This document shows positions 24,402-32,820 of a DNA stretch of 63,091 nt, one piece after another; the first letter of the stretch is position 1, and each line of letters starts with the position of its first letter. Under the pieces are notes generated by a model. It saw nothing but the letters and a program-made list of their open reading frames with translations. It had not been told where the DNA came from and ran no database searches. Made by a program: the position numbers and the translations under genes. Source of the stretch: an uncultured Oscillospiraceae bacterium (GTDB lineage: Bacteria; Bacillota; Clostridia; Oscillospirales; Oscillospiraceae); assembly GCA_944385365.1 (NCBI GenBank), contig CALWWW010000011.1:1-63091 (forward strand), written 5' to 3'.

Positions 24402-26528
24402 TTATTTCTGCTGCTGGGCCATTTCCCGCAGAGCATCCTTGCGGCTCAGGTTGACGCGGCCCTTCTCGTCGATCTCCATGACCTTGACCCAGGTCATATC
24501 GCCGATGTTGAGCACGTCTTCCACCTTCTCCACGCGGCGGTTTTCCAGCTTGGAGATGTGAACCAGACCGTCCTTGCCGGGCACCAGCTCCACAAAGGCG
24601 CCGATGGGCAGGATGCGGACCACCTTGCCGTAATACAGCTTGCCCACCTCGGGGACGAAGCAGATGTCGTCGATCATCTTCTTTGCAGCCTCGGCGGCAG
24701 AGCCCTCGATGGCGGAGATGAACACGGAGCCGTCGTCATCAATATCGATTTTCGCACCGGTATCGGCACAGATCTTCTGGATGGTCTTGCCGCCGGAGCC
24801 GATGACCTCGCGGATCTTGTCCACCGGAATCTTGATGGACAGCATCTTGGGCGCGTACTCGGACACCTCGGGCCGGGGCTCGGCGATGCAGGGCAGCATG
24901 ATCTGCTCCAGAATCTCCAGACGGGCCTTGCGGCAGATTTCCAGGGCGTTCTCGATGATCTCCATGGTGAGGCCGTCGTTCTTCAGGTCCATCTGAATGG
25001 CGGTGACGCCTTCGGTGGTACCGGCCACCTTGAAGTCCATCTCGCCGTGGAAGTCCTCCACGCCCTGGATGTCAATAAAGGTTCTCCACTCGCCGGTCTC
25101 CGGCTCGGAGATCAGGCCGCAGGAGATACCGGCCACGGGGCGCTTGATGGGCACACCGGCGTCCATGAGGGCCAGGGTGGAGCCGCAGATGGAGGCCTGG
25201 GAGGTGGAACCGTTGGAGGACATGATCTCACTGACCACGCGGATGGCGTAGGGGAACTCCTCCACGGAGGGGATCATGGGCAGCAATGCCTTCTCGGCCA
25301 GATTGCCGTGACCGATCTCGCGGCGGGAGGTGGAGCGGCTGCCCCGGGCCTCGCCGGTGGAGAAGGACGGGAAGTTGTAGTGGTGGATATACCGCTTGGT
25401 CTCCTCGTCGTAGATGGTGTCCAGCTTCTGCTCCATGGACAGGGTGTTCAGGGTGCAGATGGAAAGGGCCTGGGTCTGGCCGCGGGTGAACAGGCCGGAA
25501 CCGTGGACTCTGGGCAGAACGCCGACCTGGGCGGACAGGGGACGGATTTCGTCCATCTGACGGCCGTCGACGCGCTTACCGGCCAGCAGCCACTTCTTGA
25601 CGACCTTCTTCTGCATCTTGTACAGGCAGACCTCAATGTGCTGCTCGTAGTCCTCGTACTTCTCGGCGAACTTCTCGGCAAAGTCCAGACGGGTCTTGGC
25701 CAGACGCTCCTCGCGGACGTTCTTGTCGGGGGTGTCCAGGGCATACTCGATCTGATCCATGCCGTAGGCCATCAGATCATCCAGCATCTCGTGGTTGACG
25801 GCGGCCTTTTCAAAGGTGAACTTGGGCTTGCCGATGGCGTCCACGATGGTGTTGATGAAGGCCACGATCTTCTGGTTGGTCTCGTGGGCCAGACGGATGG
25901 CGCCCATGAGGATATCCTCAGGGACTTCGTCGGCCTCGGTCTCGATCATGACCACCTTCTCGGCGGTGGAGGCGATGCAGCAGAACATCTTGGCCTCGCG
26001 GCGCTGCTCGGAGGAGGGGTTGATGATATACTCACCGTTCAGGTACGCCACTTCGGTGGTGGCCATGGGGCCGTTCCAGGGCACATCGGAGTAAGCGGTA
26101 GCGATGAATGCGCCCAGGGAAGCCACGACCTCCACGGGGTTCTCGTAGTCGTTGGCCAGGATGGTGCAGGTGATGACCACATCGTTGCGCAGCTCGTCGT
26201 CGAAGAAGGGGCGCATGGGACGGTCGATCAGGCGGGAGTTGAGGATGCCGCGCTCGGAGGGACGGCCCTCGCGGCGGTTGAAGGAGCCGGGGATGCGGCC
26301 CACGGCGTACATACGCTCCTCAAACTCGATGGTCAGGGGGAAATAGTCGATGCCGCTCTTGGGGGCGGAGGAGGCCACAACGGTGACCAGCACCACGGTG
26401 TCGCCGTACCGGCAGATGCACTCGCCGTTGCACAGCTCGGCCACCTTGCCGGTCTCGACAGTAAAGGTACGGCCGCCGATTTCGGTTTCAAAAATGTGGT
26501 GGTTGGGGAATTGCTTTTTGGTAATCAT
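24402..26528 (-). CDS. pnp: Polyribonucleotide nucleotidyltransferase
   Basis: PNPase, the phosphorolytic 3'-5' exoribonuclease, 708 residues. Two RNase PH-like cores (about 10-235 and 315-550; RREGRPSERGILNSRLIDRP and the active-site ISCGLI/DIQGVEDFHGEMDFKVAGT region) are linked by a helical domain. KH (IGSGGKTIQKI) and S1 (YGKVVRILPIGAFVEL) domains follow at about 555-695. The start follows AAAGGAG. It forms the classic rpsO-pnp pair; a long leader hairpin precedes it. Confidence 0.98.
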   Translation of the reverse strand: MITKKQFPNHHIFETEIGGRTFTVETGKVAELCNGECICRYGDTVVLVTVVASSAPKSGIDYFPLTIEFEERMYAVGRIPGSFNRREGRPSERGILNSRLIDRPMRPFFDDELRNDVVITCTILANDYENPVEVVASLGAFIATAYSDVPWNGPMATTEVAYLNGEYIINPSSEQRREAKMFCCIASTAEKVVMIETEADEVPEDILMGAIRLAHETNQKIVAFINTIVDAIGKPKFTFEKAAVNHEMLDDLMAYGMDQIEYALDTPDKNVREERLAKTRLDFAEKFAEKYEDYEQHIEVCLYKMQKKVVKKWLLAGKRVDGRQMDEIRPLSAQVGVLPRVHGSGLFTRGQTQALSICTLNTLSMEQKLDTIYDEETKRYIHHYNFPSFSTGEARGSRSTSRREIGHGNLAEKALLPMIPSVEEFPYAIRVVSEIMSSNGSTSQASICGSTLALMDAGVPIKRPVAGISCGLISEPETGEWRTFIDIQGVEDFHGEMDFKVAGTTEGVTAIQMDLKNDGLTMEIIENALEICRKARLEILEQIMLPCIAEPRPEVSEYAPKMLSIKIPVDKIREVIGSGGKTIQKICADTGAKIDIDDDGSVFISAIEGSAAEAAKKMIDDICFVPEVGKLYYGKVVRILPIGAFVELVPGKDGLVHISKLENRRVEKVEDVLNIGDMTWVKVMEIDEKGRVNLSRKDALREMAQQQK

Positions 26529-26554
26529 GCAGAACTCCTTTCACTGGTGGGAAG

Positions 26555-26628
26555 GACACGGAACGTTAGCACTTGAAACAGCCGCCGAATACTCAGCAGT
26601 TCTTTCAACTGCTAACCTTCTCCGTGTC
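26555..26628 (-). promoter_or_regulatory. Long leader hairpin before pnp
   Basis: In the rpsO-pnp interval, arms 26555-26562 (GACACGGA) pair with 26621-26628, 26565-26571 (GTTAGCA) with 26610-26616, and an inner AGCAGTT/AACTGCT hairpin occupies 26595-26613 (alternative pairing with the second arm). In E. coli an RNase III-processed stem here mediates PNPase autoregulation; a comparable role is inferred. Confidence 0.6.
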
Positions 26629-26644
26629 ATTCTCTTTTAAAAAA

Positions 26645-26663
26645 GGGCGGCCAAAGGCCGCCC
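26645..26663 (-). terminator. Terminator after rpsO
   Basis: GGGCGGCC/GGCCGCCC stem with AAA loop, followed on the minus strand by T6. It would end most rpsO transcripts before pnp. Confidence 0.85.
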
Positions 26664-26674
26664 CTATGGGTTAC

Positions 26675-26941
26675 TTACTTACGGATGCCCAGCTTGGCAA
26701 TGATGGCACGATAACGGTTGATGTCCTTGCGGGCCAGGTAGTCCAGCAGGTTGCGGCGCTTACCGACCATCATCAGCAGACCGCGGCGGCTGTGGTTGTC
26801 GTGCTTGTGCACGCGCAGGTGCTCGGTCAGCTCGTTGATGCGGGCAGTCAGGATAGCGATCTGCACCTCGGGGGAACCGGTGTCGCCCTCGTGGGTAGCG
26901 TTCTCGGCAATAACCTTGGCCTTGGTTTCCTTCAGAATCAT
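26675..26941 (-). CDS. rpsO: 30S ribosomal protein S15
   Basis: S15 of 88 residues ([35 protein letters not shown]...), with the RNA-binding [19 protein letters not shown] block. ATG 26941 is eight to nine bases after AAAGGTGG; the in-frame GTG four codons earlier lies within that site and is rejected as start. Confidence 0.97.
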   Translation of the reverse strand: MILKETKAKVIAENATHEGDTGSPEVQIAILTARINELTEHLRVHKHDNHSRRGLLMMVGKRRNLLDYLARKDINRYRAIIAKLGIRK

Positions 26942-27045
26942 GGGATGATCCACCTTTCATAAAATTGTATCCCTCAGGCTAAGTACCGGGCTGGCGGAAA
27001 TGCCCTGTGTACAGCGGCGCTGTCCCGGAACTGAGCGCGGGGTCC

Positions 27046-27097
27046 GCTAACTTTGCGTTAGCTATACTACAATATCACAGGATACCCGGAATGTAAA
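27046..27097 (-). promoter_or_regulatory. rpsO promoter and 5' leader hairpin
   Basis: TTTACA (27092-27097) and TATTGT (27069-27074), 17 bp apart, on the minus strand. The transcript would begin near a GCTAAC-GCAAA-GTTAGC hairpin (27046-27062), followed by a ~105 nt leader with further pairing potential, consistent with S15 leader autoregulation seen in other bacteria. The regulatory role is inference. Confidence 0.6.
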
Positions 27098-27192
27098 GAT
27101 TTTTTCCCCGATTTTCAAAAATTTTTCGGGCCGTTTGGGCGCACCTCCGGCAGCTGCCCATCATAGACTGTCGGGAAAGGAGGAATTTTGAA

Positions 27193-27618
27193 ATGTGGAA
27201 TCCCTATGAGTCCAACGACCGCACCGGCGACGTGCGCTACTTCGGCTACGCCGTCCAGCAGGTGGCCCCGGCGGGCGAACTGCTGATGGCCCGGTACTGC
27301 CCCGCCGAGGACACAGAGCCGTCTTCCACGGTGTATCTGCCCGGCGGCCGGTATCTGATCGCCTACAGCGTCAACGCGTCGGCGGCAGAACCGGCAGCGT
27401 CCGATACGGCCACCCTGGGCATTGCGCCCCGGTTCAACGGCGTGCCCTTCCCCCGGGGCGGCAGCTTTGCCACGGTGCCCGACGACGGCAGCGCGCCGCT
27501 GAACAGCACCTTTGTCATCACCCTGCCCCGGGCCGTCAACACCTTGAGTTTTACCAATACCGGCAGTCTGAATACATCCTATCAGCTGCTCAACGTCACC
27601 GTCAGCCGGTTACGCTGA
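27193..27618 (+). CDS. Small BclA/C1q-like jelly-roll protein
   Basis: Protein of 141 residues with AAAGGAGG before ATG. No signal peptide or membrane segment. It is rich in short beta strands; LPGGRYLIAYSVNASAA, RFNGVPFPRGGSF and a final TNTGSLNTSYQLLNVTVSRL strand resemble the C-terminal beta-sandwich of BclA-type exosporium and collagen-like proteins, without collagen repeats. A spore-surface or cell-surface role is therefore possible but not shown. It converges with the HAD gene, overlapping by 9 nt, and no terminator separates them. Confidence 0.6.
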   Translation: MWNPYESNDRTGDVRYFGYAVQQVAPAGELLMARYCPAEDTEPSSTVYLPGGRYLIAYSVNASAAEPAASDTATLGIAPRFNGVPFPRGGSFATVPDDGSAPLNSTFVITLPRAVNTLSFTNTGSLNTSYQLLNVTVSRLR

Positions 27619-28335
27619 CGGCAGCGCTTCGGCCCAGGCCAGAAGGTCTTCCAGGCTGCCCATGGAGAACTCCTCCGTGGGCAGCTGTTTGTCGTTGACG
27701 AGACAATCGGCGATGAGCAGGACCTCCATGCCCAAGGACTGGGCCACGCCGTCCTCCAGCACATCGTTGCCGATCATGATGCAGTCGCCCGGCTGTACGC
27801 CCAGCCGGCCGCACACCTGGCGGTAGTACTCGGGGTTGGGCTTGGCGTAGGTGCTGGTCTCAAAGGTGGTCACCAGGGGGAACGTCACGCCCTCCAGACC
27901 GGCCCAGCGGAGCCGGGACGCCATGGCGATCTCCGGGAAAATGGGATTGGTGGCCACGGCCACGGTATAGCCCTTATCTTGCAGGGTGGTAACAATTTTC
28001 CGGCTCAGTTCCGAGGGGCGGCACACGTCCACGCAGCGCTGGAACTCCTTGGCGTAGTAGTCGAGAAATTCCGGCTCCTGGTCGTAGTAATCCAGGCCCA
28101 ACGCCTGGGAGAACACGGCGGCGAAGGCCTCCCGGTTGGTTCGGGAGCCGTCGTTTTTCACCATGGCCCCGGTACCGGCCCACACGGCCTTGATCACCTC
28201 CTGAGGGTTGAACTGGGGAAAGCGGCCGCAGAGGGTCTTGAAATAGGCTTCCGTAAAGGTTTTCATTTCCAGCGGCAGCAGGGTGCCGTCCAGGTCGAAG
28301 AGAACCACCGGACGGGGTGCAGTTGTAAAAGCCAT
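27610..28335 (-). CDS. HAD-family hydrolase
   Basis: HAD-superfamily phosphatase of 241 residues. Motif I FDLDGTLLP carries the nucleophile and acid Asp; motif II VAVATNP supplies the Ser/Thr position (Thr); motif III Lys lies in AKPNPEYY; motif IV is MIGNDVLEDG. A helical C1 cap lies at about residues 20-95. The start at 28335 is nine bases after AAGGAG; longer frames upstream run into repeats. Substrate unknown. Confidence 0.88.
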   Translation of the reverse strand: MAFTTAPRPVVLFDLDGTLLPLEMKTFTEAYFKTLCGRFPQFNPQEVIKAVWAGTGAMVKNDGSRTNREAFAAVFSQALGLDYYDQEPEFLDYYAKEFQRCVDVCRPSELSRKIVTTLQDKGYTVAVATNPIFPEIAMASRLRWAGLEGVTFPLVTTFETSTYAKPNPEYYRQVCGRLGVQPGDCIMIGNDVLEDGVAQSLGMEVLLIADCLVNDKQLPTEEFSMGSLEDLLAWAEALPSA

Positions 28336-28456
28336 GTACATGCGCTCCTTTTTCCATAGTACACCGCTATTGTGCCAGAGACCGGCAAAAAACGCAAGTC
28401 TTTCCCGCCGCCGTGTTGCACCGAACTCCACCCGCCGGGTCGATACGGTCCACTCC

Positions 28457-28480
28457 GTAGGGCGGGGGCTTGCCCCCGCC
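28457..28480 (+). repeat. REP palindrome, single copy
   Basis: GTAG foot followed by GGCGGGGGC-TT-GCCCCCGCC, identical to the units at 41206-41229 inside the transposase gene. It lies in the 629 bp gap between the HAD and nifU genes. Confidence 0.85.
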
Positions 28481-28500
28481 GCCGGTAACAGGTCCGTGAA

Positions 28501-28545
28501 AAGGCCGCCGTCCACCACCCACGACGGGGTGGGGACGGCGGCCTT
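28501..28545. terminator. GC-rich hairpin in the nifU-HAD gap
   Basis: 13 bp stem AAGGCCGCCGTCC/GGACGGCGGCCTT with a partly paired ACCACCC/GGGGTGG interior. It could be a terminator or part of the repeats around it; no T tract beyond CTT. Confidence 0.4.
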
Positions 28546-28688
28546 GCGGCATACGCCGCGGGGATTGCGCCATCTGCGGATGGCGCTTTGGGACGCTTGG
28601 AGTATTTCGCCCGTTGCGACGGGCGACCAAAGGCGCTGCCTTTGGAAACCGCGATTTGGGCTGTTCGCCGTCCGTTGGCAAGATTGGT

Positions 28689-28788
28689 CGGCGAGAGATT
28701 TTTCGTCAGGACAAGGTGCGGGTTCGCAGCCATACTGTATGTATGGCAAGAAACCGCAGCGCAGTCCTGGCGGAAAAGATCCGGCGAG
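28689..28788. repeat. Structured dispersed repeat, copy 2
   Basis: 100 nt element bounded by CGGCGAG at both ends, aligned with copies 1 and 3. The inner helix here is GCCATAC/GTATGGC instead of GGAATAC/GTATTTC, so paired positions changed together. Most of the 28336-28964 gap is taken by this element, the REP unit at 28457 and hairpins; no protein gene is supported there. Confidence 0.8.
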
Positions 28789-28888
28789 CACCGCAGACAC
28801 ACGGGCGGTGAATAGCCCACCAAAAGAAAAAAATCGAGTAAAACTTTTTTATTGGGCCGTAATTCCACAGCAGAACTGGGCTAAAACA

Positions 28889-28923
28889 CCGCCGCCGTCC
28901 CAAGGGGGCAGGGACGGCGGCGG
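28889..28923 (-). terminator. Terminator after nifU-like gene
   Basis: 13 bp stem CCGCCGCCGTCCC/GGGACGGCGGCGG around a 9 nt loop, followed on the minus strand by TGTTTTAG. Confidence 0.75.
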
Positions 28924-28964
28924 CGTTTGGGTATCTATTTGTATTGAACTGTTGACAAAAACGG

Positions 28965-29402
28965 TTATGCCGGGCAGTGGCAATGGTCGCAGCTGCCGGA
29001 GCAGCGGGGCTGCAATTTTTCCGGCACCGGCAGACCCTGCCGCTCGTAGTAGTCCCGCAGCGCCGCCTGGACGGCTTCCTCCGCCAGGACGGAGCAGTGG
29101 AGCTTCACCGGGGGCAGACCATCCAATGCCTCGACAACGGCCTTGTTGGTCAGCTCCATGGCTTCCTCGATGGTCTTGCCCTTGATCAGCTCCGTAGCCA
29201 TGGAGCTGGTGGCGATGGCCGCGCCGCAGCCGAACGTATTAAAGCGAACATCCCGAATGACATTGTCCTGCACATCCAGATAGATTTTCATAATGTCGCC
29301 GCACTTGGCGTTGCCCACTTCGCCCACGCCGTTGGCGTTATCCAGCTCGCCCACGTTGCGGGGATTCATAAAATGGTCCATGACCTTTGCACTGTATGCC
29401 AT
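28965..29402 (-). CDS. NifU/IscU-type Fe-S scaffold with Cys/His tail
   Basis: Scaffold for iron-sulfur cluster assembly, 145 residues. The three cluster-binding Cys are in GNAKCGD, FGCGAAIATSS and HCSVLAEEA, with the Asp near the first. The usual domain ends near residue 125; here a tail with QPRCSGSCDHCHCPA adds four Cys and one His, suggestive of an extra metal site. The stop of nifS lies 1 nt upstream, so the two are one operon. Confidence 0.93.
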   Translation of the reverse strand: MAYSAKVMDHFMNPRNVGELDNANGVGEVGNAKCGDIMKIYLDVQDNVIRDVRFNTFGCGAAIATSSMATELIKGKTIEEAMELTNKAVVEALDGLPPVKLHCSVLAEEAVQAALRDYYERQGLPVPEKLQPRCSGSCDHCHCPA

Positions 29403-29403
29403 A

Positions 29404-30588
29404 TCAGACGGCCTCCTTCTTCATCATATCTTTCCACACGGGAGACATATCCCGCAGCCGCTGGACCACCTGGGGCACCACGGCCAAAATGTGATCAATT
29501 TCTTCTTCAGTGTTGGTGTGGCACAGGCTCAGACGGAGGGAGCCGTGGGCCACCTCATGGCTCAGGCCAATAGCCAGCAGCACATGGCTGGGGTCCAGAG
29601 ACCCGGAGGTGCAGGCGGAACCGGAGGAAGCGGCCACGCCCATGGAGTCCAGGAGCAGCAGCAGCGCTTCACCCTCCACGCCGGGGAAGCTGAAATTGAC
29701 GTTGCCGGGCAGGCGGTGCTCGGCGCTGCCGTTGAGCCGTGCGTAAGGGATTTTTAACAAACCATCAATGAGCCGGTCCCGCAGCTTCGTCACATGGGCC
29801 GTATGCTGGTCCAGATGCTTGCAGGCTTCGTCCAGCGCCACGGCCATGCCCACGATGGCCGGGAGATTTTCCGTACCGGCCCGTTTTCCCCGTTCCTGGC
29901 CGCCGCCCTCGATGAGGTTTTGCAGCCGCAGGGTGCCTTTGCGGACGTAGAGGACGCCTGCGCCCTTGGGGCCGTGGAACTTATGGCCCGACAGGGACAG
30001 CAGATCGATGTTCTGGGCCGCCACGTCGATGTGCAGGTGGCCCGCCGCCTGGACGGCGTCGGTGTGGAACAGAACGCCCTTTTCCCGGCAGATTGCGCCA
30101 ATTTCCGCAATAGGCTGGATGGTGCCGATTTCATTGTTGGCGTACATGATGGTGACCAGCGCCGTGTCGGGCCGGATGGCGGCCTTGAGTTCCTCCACCC
30201 GGACGATGCCGTCCTCATGGACCGGCAGCAGGGTGATCTCCCAGCCCTGGCGCTCCAGCTTTTGCAGGGTGTGGAGGACAGCGTGGTGTTCAAAGGCCGT
30301 GGAAATCATATGGCGCTTGCCCTGCTTCTCCCCTGCCGCAGCGGCGGACAGAATGGCCTGATTGTCGGCTTCGCTGCCGCCGGAGGTAAAGGTGATCTCG
30401 TCGGCCTTGGCTCCCAGGCAGCGGGCCACGGTTTCCCGCGCCTCCTGCAAGGCGGCGGCCGCCGCCTGACCGAAGCTGTGGGGACTGGAGGGGTTGCCGT
30501 AGATTTCGTCGAAATACGGCAGCATGGCGGCCTTGGCCGCGGGGCTCATGGCGGTGGTGGCCGCGTTGTCAGCGTAAACTCGCAGCAT
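29404..30588 (-). CDS. Cysteine desulfurase (NifS/IscS-like)
   Basis: PLP enzyme of 394 residues delivering sulfur from cysteine to Nif[13 protein letters not shown] start; PLP Lys in [12 protein letters not shown]; active-site Cys in the [17 protein letters not shown] loop; [10 protein letters not shown] holds the PLP Asp. The start at 30588 follows GAGGA; the frame to 30615 lacks a good site. First gene of nifS-nifU, a minimal isc operon; no Rrf2 gene is inside it, but one lies at 32821. Confidence 0.95.
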   Translation of the reverse strand: MLRVYADNAATTAMSPAAKAAMLPYFDEIYGNPSSPHSFGQAAAAALQEARETVARCLGAKADEITFTSGGSEADNQAILSAAAAGEKQGKRHMISTAFEHHAVLHTLQKLERQGWEITLLPVHEDGIVRVEELKAAIRPDTALVTIMYANNEIGTIQPIAEIGAICREKGVLFHTDAVQAAGHLHIDVAAQNIDLLSLSGHKFHGPKGAGVLYVRKGTLRLQNLIEGGGQERGKRAGTENLPAIVGMAVALDEACKHLDQHTAHVTKLRDRLIDGLLKIPYARLNGSAEHRLPGNVNFSFPGVEGEALLLLLDSMGVAASSGSACTSGSLDPSHVLLAIGLSHEVAHGSLRLSLCHTNTEEEIDHILAVVPQVVQRLRDMSPVWKDMMKKEAV

Positions 30589-30664
30589 GATACATTCCTC
30601 GTTTCTATCATTCACACAGGGGAAATTTTTTCTTCCCCTTTATTCCTATCTGTTTTATGTGCTT

Positions 30665-30693
30665 ATACTACACCATAATTTTCTTCCTGTCAA
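30665..30693 (-). promoter_or_regulatory. Sigma-A promoter of nifS-nifU
   Basis: TTGACA (30688-30693) and TAGTAT (30665-30670) on the minus strand, 17 bp apart. Just upstream of -35 lies an imperfect palindrome CCTATCGAGTTCCTAGG (30700-30716), a candidate Rrf2-type operator. Confidence 0.8.
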
Positions 30694-30735
30694 GATAAAC
30701 CTATCGAGTTCCTAGGAAAATATTTTGTAGAAAAA

Positions 30736-30763
30736 GAGCGCGGGTTTTTTCCTGCCCGCGCTC
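30736..30763 (-). terminator. Terminator of PadR-DUF1700-DUF4097 operon
   Basis: GAGCGCGGG/CCCGCGCTC stem (30736-30744 with 30755-30763), followed on the minus strand by T5. Confidence 0.85.
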
Positions 30764-30768
30764 CTTTG

Positions 30769-31731
30769 TCACTCCAATGCAATTTGAATGTCGCCGGTGT
30801 CTGTGTAGATTTCGCAGACGCCGCCGGTGATAGTTTTGGGAACGTCGATCTCCCCCGTGTCGCTTTCCACCAGGAACACTTTTTCCGACCGCAGCGTGCC
30901 GGTCACATCGCCCGTATCGGTCACAATGTGAAGCGCTCCGGCGTCACAGCCGTCAAGCTGTACCGCGCCGACTTCGCTCTGGAGCGTCAAGTCGCCGGCG
31001 GCCGTCACCCGGTCCAGCAGCAGGTCGCCGGTATCGGCGGTGGCCGTCAGGCTGCCGCATGTCACATCGGTGAGCCGGGCCGAACCGGTGTCCACTTCCA
31101 CCTCCATGTCCTTGTCGCAAGTCACGGACGTGACGGTCACATCGCCGGTGTCCGTGGCCAGGTCCAGCGAACCCGCCGACAAATTCTCCAGCTGCATGTC
31201 TCCCACATCCAGCTCGATCTTAAGCTGTTTGGAGACGGTAGCCCGGCACAGGACGCTGCTGGTGTCACCGGAAATTGCCACGGTTTCAAAGGAAAACGCG
31301 TCGGGCAGCTCCACCGTGCCCACGCTGCCGTCGATGGTCAGGGAGCCATATTCCCGCTGGGGCAGGTAGACGGTAATTTTGGGCGTTTCCAGCGTGATGC
31401 CGATGGATTCATACCATGCGTTTGCGTCCACCGCACGAATGTACAGCGTGCCGTTTTTTACCTCCACGGCGTGATGCATCATCTGCCGTTCATAGCAGAC
31501 CACTTTGCAGGTCTCGTCATCGGACGGGACGAACAGCAGGTCCGCCGCGTCGGTGTGGATGGACAGGTCCCGGAGTTCCTCGTCAAATTCATAGGTATTG
31601 GTCTCATACTTTACGGTGCCCAGCCAGGAAAAGTCCCAGTGATTGATGGTCATCACCACGCCGAAGATCAGGACGCCCAGCACCACCAGAACCGTCGCAA
31701 TCGTCAGCCATACCTTTACCGCCTTGCTCAT
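30769..31731 (-). CDS. DUF4097 beta-helix-like membrane-anchored protein
   Basis: Protein of 320 residues with one N-terminal membrane segment (about 7-28) and an extracytoplasmic right-handed beta-repeat domain. Short repeats of the form TDTGDVTV, VDTGSARL, ADTGDLLL, TDTGDVTG, SDTGEIDV recur about every 20-25 residues, the DUF4097 hallmark. It is the last gene after PadR and DUF1700, a conserved trio thought to respond to envelope conditions; its ATG overlaps the DUF1700 stop by 4 nt. Confidence 0.9.
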   Translation of the reverse strand: MSKAVKVWLTIATVLVVLGVLIFGVVMTINHWDFSWLGTVKYETNTYEFDEELRDLSIHTDAADLLFVPSDDETCKVVCYERQMMHHAVEVKNGTLYIRAVDANAWYESIGITLETPKITVYLPQREYGSLTIDGSVGTVELPDAFSFETVAISGDTSSVLCRATVSKQLKIELDVGDMQLENLSAGSLDLATDTGDVTVTSVTCDKDMEVEVDTGSARLTDVTCGSLTATADTGDLLLDRVTAAGDLTLQSEVGAVQLDGCDAGALHIVTDTGDVTGTLRSEKVFLVESDTGEIDVPKTITGGVCEIYTDTGDIQIALE

Positions 31732-32330
31732 GCTGCCGCCTCCTTTTTAACGAAACAGGTTTTCAATGCCAGGAGCAGTTTCCCAGTCAGCCGCAAAATG
31801 CCCTTGGTCACTTCCTTACACCCGAAGAACAGGAAAATCGACAGGCCCGCGCAGGCCAGCCCCACGCCAATCACAGCAATCCCCGCCAGCACATTGCCCC
31901 GGCAGGCAAACACCGTGCCCAAAACCACGCCGCTCAGGGCCGAACCAATCAGGGCGCTTTCCACCAGCCACAGGGACAGAATGAGCGACCATACGACCAC
32001 ATAAAACGACACGACAATGGCGGCGGCGCTGACCAGCAGGGACAGCCACAGGGGCGACCCCAAAACCAGCAGCACAATCTCCCATGCTTTCAGGGTGTGC
32101 TTGGGCTTCATTTTTTCCTTGACCAGCTTCGTCAGAGGAATATCCGCCACAATCTGCGCCAGCACCTCCTCCACCGGGCCGATCTCCTCCACGGCTTCCG
32201 CTTCGGTGCAGCCCTCCTCCATCCGGTCGTCGATCATTTCACTGTAGAACGTCAAACGCTCTTCCACGTCCTCCTGCGGCAGGCCGGACAGTCCGTTCCG
32301 CAGCCGCGTCAGAAAGGTCTGTTTATCCAT
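31728..32330 (-). CDS. DUF1700 membrane protein
   Basis: 200-residue membrane protein. The N-terminal helical part (MDKQTFLTRLRNGLSGLPQEDVEERLTFYSEMIDDRMEEG) is the DUF1700 signature; three to four membrane segments follow from about residue 80. The ATG at 32330 is nine bases after AAAGGAGG and overlaps the PadR coding end. Role unknown; encoded with a PadR regulator and DUF4097 protein. Confidence 0.88.
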   Translation of the reverse strand: MDKQTFLTRLRNGLSGLPQEDVEERLTFYSEMIDDRMEEGCTEAEAVEEIGPVEEVLAQIVADIPLTKLVKEKMKPKHTLKAWEIVLLVLGSPLWLSLLVSAAAIVVSFYVVVWSLILSLWLVESALIGSALSGVVLGTVFACRGNVLAGIAVIGVGLACAGLSIFLFFGCKEVTKGILRLTGKLLLALKTCFVKKEAAA

Positions 32331-32643
32331 GTTCCCCATCCTCCTTTGTCACAAATTGATAAATGGCCAGAATTTCTTTCCATTCTTCCTTGAATTCTTC
32401 AATGCGCTGCAAGCCCGCTTCCGTAATGTGGTAGTATTTCCGCAGCCTGCCGCCGTGCTCCGCCGTTCGGACCGTCAGCATCTTGGCCATCTCCAACCGT
32501 TTCAAAATGGTATACAGCGTCGATTCGGACAATTCGATATACGGTTTCATATCTTTGATGATCTTGTAGCCGTAGGAATCCTCGCTTTTGATGGCCGCCA
32601 GCACACAGACGTCCAAAAGGCCCCGCTTCAGCTGAATATCCAT
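32323..32643 (-). CDS. PadR-family transcriptional regulator
   Basis: Winged-helix repressor of 106 residues: DVCVLAAIKSEDSYGYKIIKDM, SESTLYTILKRLEMAKML and GGRLRKYYHITEAG are the PadR recognition and wing elements. It starts at 32643 with AAAGGAGG. The inverted repeat TTCGTG-N13-CACGAA over its promoter suggests autorepression and control of the DUF1700-DUF4097 genes. Confidence 0.93.
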   Translation of the reverse strand: MDIQLKRGLLDVCVLAAIKSEDSYGYKIIKDMKPYIELSESTLYTILKRLEMAKMLTVRTAEHGGRLRKYYHITEAGLQRIEEFKEEWKEILAIYQFVTKEDGEHG

Positions 32644-32655
32644 ATAATACCTCCT

Positions 32656-32696
32656 TTCGTGTAATACATCATATCACGAAGTATAGGCGTTGTAAA
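32656..32696 (-). promoter_or_regulatory. PadR operon promoter with operator-like inverted repeat
   Basis: TTTACA (32691-32696) and TATGAT (32668-32673) on the minus strand, 17 bp apart. TTCGTG (32656-32661) and CACGAA (32675-32680) form an inverted repeat enclosing the -10 box. Confidence 0.75.
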
Positions 32697-32729
32697 GGAC
32701 CCCGGTAAAATTTTTTAAGGCAGAAAAAA

Positions 32730-32757
32730 CGCAGAGAGGGCTGTCGCTCTCTCTGCG
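32730..32757 (-). terminator. Second terminator after Rrf2 gene
   Basis: CGCAGAGAG/CTCTCTGCG stem followed on the minus strand by T6. Confidence 0.8.
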
Positions 32758-32784
32758 CTGTTGTGTTCCAATATGGTGCAAAAT

Positions 32785-32813
32785 AACGCCTGCCGCGATG
32801 ACCGGCAGGCGTT
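32785..32813 (-). terminator. First terminator after Rrf2 gene
   Basis: 11 bp stem AACGCCTGCCG/CGGCAGGCGTT with a 7 nt loop, directly after the Rrf2 stop; TATTTTG follows on the minus strand. It is in tandem with the hairpin at 32730. Confidence 0.8.
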
Positions 32814-32820
32814 TGGGAAC

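Noticed and set aside
24558-26576. 672-codon open frame antisense to pnp
   Set aside because: Same codon-bias artefact; pnp is unambiguous on the other strand.
28368-29185. Plus-strand open frames across the nifU-HAD gap
   Set aside because: They consist of translated REP and repeat sequence (the VGRGLAPA peptide is a REP) and run into antisense of nifU.
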